Shown here one piece after another: positions 22,780 through 32,657 of a DNA stretch of 64,000 nucleotides. Location: assembly GCA_018697195.1 (NCBI GenBank), contig JAGMWU010000053.1, positions 348,474-412,473 on the forward strand, given 5' to 3'. The notes under the pieces were generated by a model that searched no databases, was not told the origin of the DNA, and was given only the letters and a program-made list of their open reading frames with translations. This stretch comes from Certhia americana. Taxonomy: Eukaryota; Chordata; Aves; Passeriformes; Certhiidae. The first letter of the stretch is position 1. Every line of letters begins with the position of its first letter. Made by a program: the position numbers and the translations under genes.

Positions 22780-23092
22780 CATTAACGGGGTGACAGTCAT
22801 TAACGGGGTGCCAGTCATTAACAGGGGGTGCCAGTCATTAACGGAGAGCCAGTCATTAATGGGGTGCCAGTCATTAATGGAGGGTGCCAATCATTAATGG
22901 AGGGTGCCAATAATTAATGGGGTGCCAGTCATTAATGGAGTGCCAGTCATTAATGGGGGGTGCCAATCATTAATAGGGGGTGCCAGTCATTAATAGAGGG
23001 TGCCAATTATTAACGGGGTGCCAGTCATTAACGGGGTGCCAGTCATTAATAGGGGGTGCCAGTCATTAACGGGGTGCCAGTCATTAATGGAG
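22780..23092. repeat. Minisatellite, 17-21 bp unit (GTCATTAAYGGGGTGCCA), copy 1
   Basis: About seventeen units vary mainly in the number of G and in AATAG versus AACGG. The CATTAA core is constant. Confidence 0.9.
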
Positions 23093-23254
23093 TGCATCCC
23101 CCACCACACAAGGCCCTGCCAGTGACACGCATGTCCTGTGAGTGAAGGGACACGTGTGTCACCCACATGCACCCAGGGCACAGCTGCAGCTGCTCATGTG
23201 CATGGGGATGGGGATGCCTGGGGTTTGTGTGTGGACTAAATGCTGTTTACACAT

Positions 23255-23462
23255 GGACACACGTTATCTGCATTGATAACACGCTATCAGCACAAGGATA
23301 CCCACTGTCTGCATGGAAATACCCATTATCAGAATGGGAATATCCATTATCAGAATGGGACTACATGCTGTCTGCATGGGGATAGACATTATCTGCACAC
23401 AGATAACGTCATCTGCAGGTTGATAACATGATATCTGCACACACTACCTGCAGACAGGTCTG
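23255..23462. repeat. Degenerate array of GATA cores (TTATCTGCAT units), copy 1
   Basis: Units of about 19 bp carry TTATCTGCA, TTGATAAC, CTATCAG, ATTATCAG and GGATAC. I count roughly a dozen GATA or TATC cores in about 200 bp. The array is repeated in copy 2. Confidence 0.75.
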
Positions 23463-23774
23463 ATGCCCACACCCTCTGCAGGATGCACTGCCATCCTGCT
23501 GATATTCCATGCACAAATGCCATTTTTATACCCAGCATCTCCATAGCCGCCTCTGTTCCATGAAATGCTCCCTCTCTGAGGGGTTCAGCACAGCCAGAGA
23601 GAGTCAAGACGGTCCTGAGCCATATTGCACGGAACTCTCCGTTGCTACTGTGGCGCCCCCCCCCCAGTACGGAGCAGACCCAGGGCTCTGCCAGGAGGCG
23701 GCTTGGGAAAGGCTGGGAGCGCTAAAACCCGGAGAGGCAGGGAAGCAGGTGCAGGCCAAACCATCTCACCGGCA

Positions 23775-24240
23775 GGACTGGTCCTCCTCCATCCCGGCAG
23801 AGAGCGGCTCATCTCCCTATCCGGGCAGGGCGGGCTCTCATCTCTAAATCACGGCAGAGCAGGATCTACTCTCTCCATCAACGGGCAGGGGATGGCTCTC
23901 CTCTCTCATCCCGGCAGGGATGGCTCTCCTCTTCATTCCCCGGCAGGGCTGGCTCTTCTCTCCACGGAGAGCGGCTCTTCTCTCTCCATCCCGGCAGGGA
24001 TGGCTCTCTCTCGCCACCCGGGAAGGCTCTCCTCTCTCATAAGGCAGGACGGCTCCTCGCCATCCCGGCGAGCTGGTATACTCTCTCCAATCCCGGCAGG
24101 ACTGGCTCTCTCTCTCATCCCGCAGGGAATGGCTCTTCCTCTACATCCCGGCAGGCTGGCTCTCTCCATCCCGGCAGAGCTGGCTTCCTCTATCCATACG
24201 GCAGGGAATGGTCTCCTCTCTCCATCCCGGCAGTCACGGT
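23775..24240. repeat. Minisatellite, about 29 bp unit (CTCTCCATCCCGGCAGGGAT), copy 1
   Basis: About fifteen units of GGCTCTCCTCTCTCCATCCC and GGCAG follow each other, with irregular unit lengths in this copy. Confidence 0.85.
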
Positions 24241-24339
24241 GCTTACACCACGCAAGCCCCCGGGGAGCCGAGCCCCGGGCTTGCATAAAACAAAAAACCC
24301 GGTCCAGCTGCCCTCCAGGAACCCAACAGCCTCAGGCCT

Positions 24340-25285
24340 GTAGGCCTCCATAGTATTTGATCCAAAGTCATCCCAAACCAATCCCCTGTCACTGCTTCAG
24401 AAGGGACACAGGGTGGCTTTAAAGCCTCAGCTGGAAGGGACATTCACCCTTCCAGGGGAAGAAATTTTTCCTCATACCGATCTGAAACATCTACTGGGCA
24501 ATTTGAGTTGGTACCTCTCTTAACGCATTGCTTGTTACCTGAGACACAGCCCCAACCCCCCTGGCTGTCCCCTCCTGTCAGGTATTGTGCAGAGCCAGAA
24601 GGGCCCCCTGAGAATCCTTTGCTCCAGGCGAGCCCCTTCCCAGCTCCCTCAGCCCCTCCTGGGGCTCCAGAATCACCAAATCAAAGATGTGTGCATAGAA
24701 TCCAGAATATCCTGAGGTGGGAAAGGGGCACTCAGGGATCATCCGGTCCAGTCCCTGTTCATGCACCACGGACACCCCCCAACCATCCCACACCTGAGCA
24801 TTCATGGGATGCCCCCCCACACGTGTCAAAGGCTCCTGGGGCTCTGCACTCGGGGGCTGGGACATTCCCCTGGGAGCCGGGCAGTGCCCAGCACACTCGG
24901 GGGGAAGAACCTTTCCCTGAGCTCCCATACCACGCCCTGACAGCTCAGCCATCCTGGGATGCTTGTCCCTGTGCCAGCGCAGGCTCAGCCCCTGCCACTC
25001 TGCCTCCCCTCAGGAGGAGCTGCAGCCCCCGAGGAGGCCTCCTTCAGTATCCTCTGCCCCCTGAATGAGCAAGTGCCTCAGCTGCTCCCAGACCCTTCCC
25101 CAGCTCGGGTCCCTCCTGGACACTCCAACAGCTTTGGATCCTTCTGATCTGTGGTTGCCAAAGTGTCCCCAGCATGGAGGTGAGGCTCGCCCAGTGCAGA
25201 GCAGAGGGGCCACCCTCCCTGGGCATGGGCTGGCGTGTTCAACAACCCTTCTCACCATCTCTAATCCCTGCTCATTCCTCACCCC
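24340..25285 (-). mobile_element. CR1 pair in duplication copy 2
   Basis: This is the same two inverse CR1 pieces as at 19.96-20.90 kb, joined at about 24.70 kb by ATAGAATCCAGAATATCCTG. Many small indels separate it from copy 1. Confidence 0.75.
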
Positions 25286-27150
25286 TCATCTCTGCACACC
25301 CAGGCCTGGCAGGGCAGCCCCTCGCAGGTGCAGCTGCATTTCTGTGTTTTTTGGGGGGGTTCCCACCCGCGGCACTCATCACGGGTCCTTGGGTGTTGCC
25401 TGCGTCCTCAGCCACACCCAGCTCCAGCTCAGCTTGGGAGTCTCCGCACGTTCATGAGGATGGCAATAAACAGCCTGCTCCCCACCCCAGGCGGCTACTC
25501 CGTGGCACGGGGGGTGAACACGTGGGGGATGCCGACTGTTTCCGAGAGGGACCTCACGCTTCAGCAGGCGACCGTCATGATATTCCCGATAAAATATTTG
25601 GATGGGCGCCAAGTGGGATAAAACATGCTGAGCTGCAGATGGCAGAAGCCTCCCCGCAGTCGTTTGCCAGCATGACAGGACTTCCACTGGAAGTCATTTC
25701 TCAGCTCTAGGGCAGCGCTAGGGGTTAACCCACAAGAAAATAAGGCATTTTTGCTGCCAGGACGTCTGCAGAGAACTGCGAGAGAGGGAAAGGGGTTTAA
25801 AGTTCAAGGCTGCAAGAACACAAAATAAGCACTCCAGCCTTAATCTGCTTTGCGCTCCAAGCGTGGCCTATTGGGGCCACGCGAGAGACGAATTCGACAC
25901 ATGGAGTTACCCTGTTCCCAGACCCTGCAAGCCTCCAAGCCTGGGAGGCTCTGCCTGCACAGCCAACACTATTGGCTGCCATGCAAACCCTCTGCTCGCA
26001 ACGTCACACAATCCCAGCTGCTGCACTGCCAGCTCTGCCTGTCCCTTCCCTGGGAACCCCTCGGGGCTGGGAGGGTGGGGGGGGCCCAGGATGCCAGTGC
26101 AGCCCCCCGCCCCCCTCCCGCTTGGGAGGGCCTGTTGATTCACTCACCCCAGGAGCTGCTCTTTGCCACACCCAGGGAAATCGGTCCGATCTTCCAGTCC
26201 CCGGAGGGGAGATACGTTTTCACCAGCTAAAATCAGATCCACCCCCATCCAAAGGCACTGCCCAGCATGTGGGAAATGAAGGACCGACCACCTGCCGTGT
26301 GACCCTGGAGCTGAGGGTCAGATCCAGGGTCTTTGTTCCCCCCCAGCACCCTGATGCCAGCCTGGTGCAAGGGACACATCCCTCCCTGCATTTAGACCAC
26401 CAGCTCCCTCTTGCAGGCTCTCCGTGGCCCTGCTGTCTCTGGCCGGGGGCCACACCCTGATCCATTTGTACAGCAGCTTCAACGGGGCTTTGGGCTCACT
26501 CCAGCATGTGTGGGAGGGGGTTTTTTTTTTTTCACAAAACACGAGAATTATTTTTACAGTCACAATCCATCGTACAATCTTAGTGAGGAACAAGGGCTGA
26601 ACCTCCTCACCTCAATCCCCTCCAAAATCTTTTTTTGCAGGCCAAAGGGGGCAAAAGAGGCCCATGTCAAGCCAGGGGCAGTTTGAGAAGGATGAGCTGG
26701 GAAGCAGCGACCGCTCTGGACACCGCCTGCTGGCTATCTGGAAATCCTATCCACTGTGCTAATAAAGAACCTGGCCTACTGGCAGCGGGGTCCCTGCATA
26801 CTCCAAGCGTGGTTAAATGCTCGGAGGTCTCAGCAGGAAACCGGGGAGGGAAGTGCCAGCTCGGACCTATCGGGAAGGGGAGCTGGGATGGGGAAGGCTA
26901 AGCCCTGCTGAGGTGCAGCAGCAGCGCCACAAATTGCCGACACGACGGAGGTGGGCACTGAGAGTACCAGATGCCAGCCCCTTTTGGGGACTCCTTCCTG
27001 CCGTTGGGAGAGGACTAAACCAGGAAGGTCCACGATCGACGGGACTATGCAATAGTTTGGAGCCTATCATGTGACCCAGACTTGCTGGCGCTCTGCCATC
27101 GCGCTCCTCGCTGGCTCAGCCACGCACAGAGCGCGGGATTAGGAGAGACG
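25286..27150. other. Single-copy stretch within duplication copy 2
   Basis: This corresponds to 20.90-22.78 kb. No gene is recognised. Confidence 0.5.
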
Positions 27151-27595
27151 GGCCCGTCATTAACGGGGTGCCAGTCATTAACAGGGGGTGCCAGTCATTA
27201 AGGCAGAGCCAGTAATTAAACGGGGGTGACAGTCATTAATGGAGGGTGACAGTCATTAAAGGGAGGCCGGTGCCCAGTCATTAATGGTGCACTAGTGCCA
27301 GTCATTAACAGGGGGTGCCCAATCATTAATAGGGGGTGCCTGTCATTAATAGAGGGTTGCAATTATTAATGGGGTGCCAGAATGTAACAGGGGTGCAGTA
27401 AGTAAAAGGATGCCCGTCATTAATTAGGTGGTTGCCATTCATTAACGGGGGGTGCCATCATTAATAGGGATGCCATCATTAATAGGGGGTGCCAACAATT
27501 ATTAAGGGTGGTGCCAGTCATTAACGGAGAGTGCCAGTCATTAACAGAGGGTGCGAATCAATTTAACGAGGGTTGACAGTCATAATGGAGTGCAT
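27151..27595. repeat. Minisatellite (GTCATTAAYGGGGTGCCA), copy 2
   Basis: This is the same unit as in copy 1 but longer (about 445 against 313 bp) and with more irregular units. Confidence 0.85.
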
Positions 27596-27744
27596 CCACC
27601 ACCAACACAAGGGCCCCTGCCAGTGACACGCATGTCTGTGAGTGAGGGACACGTGTGTAACCCACATGCACCAGGGCACAGTGCGCTGTCATGTGCATGT
27701 GGATGGGGTGCCTGGGGGGTGTGGTGGACTAATGTGTTTACACA

Positions 27745-27955
27745 TGGAACACGTTATCTGCATTGATAACACGCTATCAGCAACAAGGATACCCTGTCTG
27801 CATGGGAATACCATTATTCACGAATGGGAATATCCATTATCAGAACAGGGAATACACGCTTCTGGCTGCATGGGATAGACATTATTGCACACAGATAACG
27901 TCATCTGCACGTTGATCAATGTTCATGCACACACTACCTGCCGAGGTCGTGCCCA
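27745..27955. repeat. GATA-core array, copy 2
   Basis: It follows the copy 1 array (ACGTTATCTGCATTGATAAC and related units) with several broken cores. Confidence 0.7.
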
Positions 27956-28257
27956 ACCTCTGCAGGATGGCAACTGCCATCTGCTGATATTCCAGGCACA
28001 AATGTCCAAATTTGTATACCCAGCATCTCCATAGCCGCCTTGTTCCATGGCAAATGCTCCCTCTCTGAGGGGTTCAGCACAGCCAGAGAGAGTCCGACGT
28101 CACTGAGCCTATGCACAGGCAGCTCTCCCGGGGCTCCTGTGCGGCCCCCCCCAGTACGGAAAGCGAGCCACCAGGGCTATGCCAGGAGGCGCTCTGGGAA
28201 AGGCTGGGGCGCGCTAACACCGGAGCAGGTAAGGGAAGCAGGTGCAGGCCACACAAA

Positions 28258-28738
28258 TCTCATCCCGGCGGCTGGCTCCTATCCATCCCGCAGAGATGGC
28301 TCATTCAATCCCGGAAGGCTGGCTCTCCTCTCTCCATCACGGCAGGCCGGATCATCCCTCTCTCCATCCCGGCCAGGGCTGGCCTCTCTTCCATTCCAGG
28401 AAGGGGCTGGCTCTCCTCTCCCATCCCGGCAGGGCTGGCTCTCCTTCTCCATCCGGCAGAGATGGCTCTCTCTCTTCCATCCCGCAGGGCTGGCTCTCCT
28501 CCTCCATTCCGGCAGGCAGGCTCTCATCTCTCCCTCCGGCAGGACTGGCTCCTCTCCATCCCGGCAGGCGGCTCTCCTCTCTCCATCCCGGCAGGAATGG
28601 CTCTCCCTCTCCATCCCAGCAAGGACTGGCTCTCCTCTATCCATCGCCGGAGGCTCCTCTCCATCCCGGCAGCTGGCTCTCCTCTCTCCATCCCGGCAAG
28701 GAATGCTCTCCTCTCTCCATCCCGGCAGTCCCGGTGCT
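28258..28738. repeat. Minisatellite (CTCTCCATCCCGGCAG), copy 2
   Basis: About seventeen units, more regular than in copy 1 over its second half. Confidence 0.85.
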
Positions 28739-28937
28739 TACACAACGCAGCCCCTCAGGGAGCCGAGCCCCGGGCTTGCATAAAGACAAACACCCTTGTG
28801 TGCCAACACCGAGCTCTGCTCACCTGCCTAACCACCCCGGCTCTCTCCAGGAGGGAGCTGCTCCGTGCTGAGTCCCAGTTGAGTCAGGAGCGTGGTTTCT
28901 GTGCTTTATGCAGTTCCAGCTCACAAGCAGCTGTCAC

Positions 28938-28985
28938 AGCTCTCACACACCGAGTGTCACAGCTCTCACACACCGAGTGTCACAG
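28938..28985. repeat. 24-bp direct repeat, two copies
   Basis: The unit GTCACAGCTCTCACACACCG plus AGT occurs twice in succession. Confidence 0.8.
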
Positions 28986-29029
28986 CCGAAATTTGTCAGC
29001 CAGGCTGCAGGACAGGGCCATACCCCAAC

Positions 29030-29240
29030 GACAGAATGGTTTGGGTGAGAAGGGATCTTAAAGCTCATTTAGTTCCATTCCCCTGGCACTGGCAGGGACA
29101 TATTCCACGCCTTGGCTGCTCCAAGGCCCATCCAACCTGACCTTGGACACTTCCAGGGATCCAGGGGCAGCCCCAGCTGCTCTGGGCACCCTGTGCCAGG
29201 GCCTCACTGCCCTCACAGTCAACAAAGATGTGTCTGGTAA
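29030..29240 (-). mobile_element. CR1 LINE 3' fragment
   Basis: The plus strand has CAGAATGGTTTGGGTGAGAA, GATCTTAAAGCTCATTTAG, GACACTTCCAGGGATCCAGG and GTGCCAGGGCCTCACTGCCC, a typical inverse CR1 3' end. Confidence 0.85.
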
Positions 29241-29597
29241 TCAGGCTGGATGTGCTACAGGGGAGGGCACAGCTCCCCACAGCCCCTGTCAGCAGGTGCC
29301 ACACCTTGTGCACCCTCAGTCTCAGGCTGGAGTTGGAGAGACAGGAGAACTCTGCTGGGCTTCCCAACAAAAGCTTTTGAGGTTTCTCCTGCTACCCAGC
29401 AGAGCTGTGAGAAGCACTGAGGGACCTGCAGTGAGCCCAGGGCTCAGCAGCTCCTTCTGTCATTGTCACAGCACAGCCTCACCCAACACTGTCCCAGCAG
29501 TGGCCCAGTCCTGCCCAGGGGGAGGATCCACAGCATGGCCCAGCTCCAGCTCCCCTTGGGCTGAGCTGGTCCCACCAGGCTGAATCAAGGAATAAGT

Positions 29598-29662
29598 GAG
29601 GTTGGAAGGGAAACGAGGTTCCTTCCAACCCAAACCATTCCATGATTCCATGGAAGATGCTG
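29598..29662 (+). mobile_element. CR1 3' tail fragment
   Basis: AGGTTCCTTCCAACCCAAAC and the end CATTCCATGATTCCATGG are the last bases of a CR1 3' end. Confidence 0.7.
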
Positions 29663-31482
29663 AGTAGTCAGACATGGAATATCCCAAGTATTTCCCAGCC
29701 TGGGAGGATGCAGAAGGTGAGAGAGGAGCAGCAATGGAGCAGCTGAGTGGAGACCCTGCCCTTCACACGTGCACTGATGCTGCTCCACTGAAGTCAGATG
29801 GAGCTGAAATATTCCAGCAGTGTCTCAGTGGAGACTCTCCCAATTCTTCAGTTGGCTGCAGAATTCACTGCAGGCCCTCACAGAAACCAAGATGGGAAAA
29901 TTGGCTTGGATGGTGTCCCTTTAAACCCCCGTCAGTGCTGGAAAACAAGGCTGTATCCAGGCTGGTGGTTTCCCTCGTGTCTCTCTCCCCAGCTGCCGCA
30001 TGAGAGCCGACCTGCTCACAGATTCCTGGGAAATGTTTGTAACTCCTCGCCCTGCAAACTTTTCCTCCAGTGGTGGGGTCAGGTGAAGACCCCTCTGCCT
30101 TGTGTGTCTTCAGCACATCTGAGCTGACATCACCCAACCAACTGTTTCTGAAAACGTGATGGGTTTGGTCCCAATTCTGTTTGTTTTACGCTCATTTTGT
30201 GTTAACCCAAGATCCAGGCAGGACAGGACGTGACAAACACATCCTGCGGTGCTCCCAGCTCAGAAGGAATTAATTGCTGGAAACTTGGCAAGAGAAGTGG
30301 GGTTTGGAGTTGTGGGTTTCAGATAAGCTGGAGATAAGGGTCTGCATGGGTGCATCCTGAGCTGAGTGCCCTCCGTGGAGCTGGTCCTTCGGGAAGCAGA
30401 GCCCAGGCTGCCCCTGGACCAGGATTTCATGGACTGGTGGGAACAGCAGCTCCTCCCCAGCATTCCCTGGGTGGCCTGGAGCCATGAGTGATAAGAGAGC
30501 CTCTCATGTTTCAGGTTGGAGGAACAGACAGTGTTTATGTTGAGCCAGCACCACCTTCCTCCCCTCAGGGCTCCTCTTCAGCCTCTCGGCGGCTGCTCGG
30601 GCCCGGCTTATCAGGGCCTCCCGGTGCCAAAGGAAACAGCTCAGCCCCCCCAGCCTTATCCGGGATTTGCAGGAGATGACAGCACCTCTCCCACTGCACC
30701 CCAGGAGCAGCCGCGTGGGGAATGCAGCTGGAGCTGCCCCAAGAGGCACTGGGAGGTTTTGGGGATCTCTGGAGGAGGAGGGGAGCAGAGGGTGCTGCCC
30801 TGGGGCGAAGCGGGAGGCTGAGGATGGAGCAAGTGGAGCACTCAGCACGTTCCATATATGGAGAAACTTTGGGAACAAGCTCCCGGGGCCTGGAGGATGC
30901 CTCACTGATGGAGGCATTGAGGAACAGTCCGGGCAAGGCTGTTCCCAACTCAGGGAACATCCCGGTGCTGGGAACCACCTGTGTGTCCCACAGAGCATCT
31001 CCCCTCCCTCCCTGGGCAGCGAGGGGAGAGCAGAGGGGAACAGCGGCTCCCCAAAGCCCTTCTTGCCTCCCCTGCATCCCACCATGGCACCACTGGGTGC
31101 TGCTAACGAGAATAAAATCGGATCAGAACCAGAGCTCTGCTGGGGCCGAGGCGACTCCAGCACCGGGGATATTGGCAGGGATTGCAGCAGGAACACAAAC
31201 GCCCCCTAAGGTTCGCATCTTGACGGCAAAAAGGTCCCCAAAAATGGGCCTCGGGGTGAAATTTTACATTTTGCTGCAGAGGGTACCTGTCCCCAGCACA
31301 GCTCCACACTTCCCTCTTGGTTGGGTCTTCCCCTCTAGAAGATATTTGCCAAGGTTATTTTATAAACTCCTTTCTATTTATAGCCCAGCTCCTTCAGCTC
31401 TAATGAGATAATCTTCTGGCATCTCACCATCACTAATATTTACTTTGATGTTTAAAATAACATCTTCTGAGGGATTGATCTC

Positions 31483-31513
31483 TTTTTTTTTTAATTAAAA
31501 AAAAAAAAAAAAA
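31483..31513. repeat. Oligo-T then oligo-A tract
   Basis: A run of ten T, TAATT and about sixteen A form a short AT-rich palindrome-like tract. Confidence 0.8.
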
Positions 31514-32194
31514 GCAAATCACCTTTAAAACATAATCAAAGCAAAGAAAGAAACGAGCAGAGCAGTGGGGCCGAGCTCCTGGGGATGCACACGGAGTCAG
31601 TGACACTGCAACTTTTTTGGGGCAGACTCTTTATAATGCTCTGAGCACGTCAGGAGGGAGAGAGGCATTGGCAGCTCCTGAAGATGGAGAGAGAGACAGG
31701 GAAAGAGGGAGAGGGAGCGCGGGCTGTGTTTATTCTCAGGAATGAAGGCAGCAAGGAACGTTTCATTCTGCAGCAGGGCTTGGAGCTGCTGCTCTCTGTA
31801 ATCGAGAGCTTCGCCCCGGGCAGCTCAGCAGAGCAGATTCGGGGTTTAGAGAAGCGAACATTCGATCCCTGGGTTAATGCAATTAAAAAAGTGCGGCCGA
31901 GAGGGGCTGGGGGAGGCGAGGGAGGCAGCACACGAGATCCCAGCTCCTGCTGCCTGCAGCCACTTTGAAACACAAGCCTGCGTTTTTATGGAAACTCTGA
32001 ATGTTGGAGAAGGGTGAACATGGTTTTCATTCTCATAAATGTTTTTCCAGCATGCAAGGCTCTCTGGGCTCATTCCTTCTCCAGGGAGACAGTTCTGATT
32101 TCAAAGAACATTTGCGTTCCCTCCACCCCAGACCACCCCTCTCCAACCTCAAAGAGTCTCCTCTGGAAATATTATTTTAAAGAGTATTTTACCT

Positions 32195-32320
32195 TTTCGA
32201 GTGCTTTGCCTTCTTTCTTCTTTTTTCCCCCTTTTTAATTCCTTCAGCTTCTCTCTCTTGGTTTTTTTTTTTTTTTTTCCTCCTCTTCTTTTTCCCAGCA
32301 GCAGCCAAAAGTTCCTCTCT
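32195..32320. repeat. Pyrimidine-rich tract
   Basis: Plus-strand TTCTTTCTTCTTTTTTCCCC, then a T run of 17, then TCCTCCTCTTC; almost no purines for about 100 bp. Confidence 0.8.
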
Positions 32321-32506
32321 CCCTCTCAGCCCTGTGCGTGTCAGAAAGTTTCCAGGCTGAGGGTTTGTGTCGCCTTCCTTAAGAACCTTCTTCTGTCAGA
32401 CCCAGGCAGAGCTGGAGTTGGAGGCTTTGCTAAAAAGTCTCCTTTCAGGAAGTGAGCAGTAATAAGAGAGCAGCTCGGAGGCAGCACATGGATAGGAGCT
32501 GCTCAA

Positions 32507-32657
32507 GAAAAAAAGGAAAAAAAAAAAAAGAAAGAAAGAAAGAAAGAAAGAAAGAAGGAGAAAAAAAAAAAAACTTTTCTCAGGAATTTTGCCAGGATTA
32601 TCCAAAAGAAAAAAAAAAAAAAAAAGAAAAAAAAAAGCAAAAAAAGAAATAAAAATC
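32507..32657. repeat. Purine-rich tract with (GAAA)n
   Basis: Plus-strand runs of A, seven GAAA units and further A/G-only sequence extend for about 140 bp, with one interruption by a mixed segment at 32573-32606. Confidence 0.85.

Larger units (their letters stand above)
19911..24296. repeat. Tandem duplication, copy 1 (about 4.4 kb)
   Basis: The block starts GGTCCCAGCTGCCCTCCAGG and ends CGGGCTTGCATAAAACAAA. It is followed at once by a second block with the same content in the same order: two inverse CR1 pieces, about 1.9 kb of single-copy sequence, a CATTAA minisatellite, a GATA-core array and a CTCTCC/CCCGGCAG minisatellite. The last part of copy 1 (from about 23.65 kb) also looks irregular, with broken minisatellite units. 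Confidence 0.9.
24301..28789. repeat. Tandem duplication, copy 2 (about 4.5 kb, indel-rich)
   Basis: It follows copy 1 over its whole length but differs by very frequent single-base insertions and deletions and isolated substitutions. It ends CGGGCTTGCATAAAGACAAA and then continues into unique sequence (CACCCTTGTGTGCC). The difference pattern resembles an unpolished long-read consensus more than natural divergence, so a false duplication is possible. Confidence 0.9.

Noticed and set aside
22780..23092. CRISPR-like direct repeats
   Set aside because: The units are contiguous with no unique spacers, the host is a vertebrate, and no cas genes are present; it is a minisatellite.
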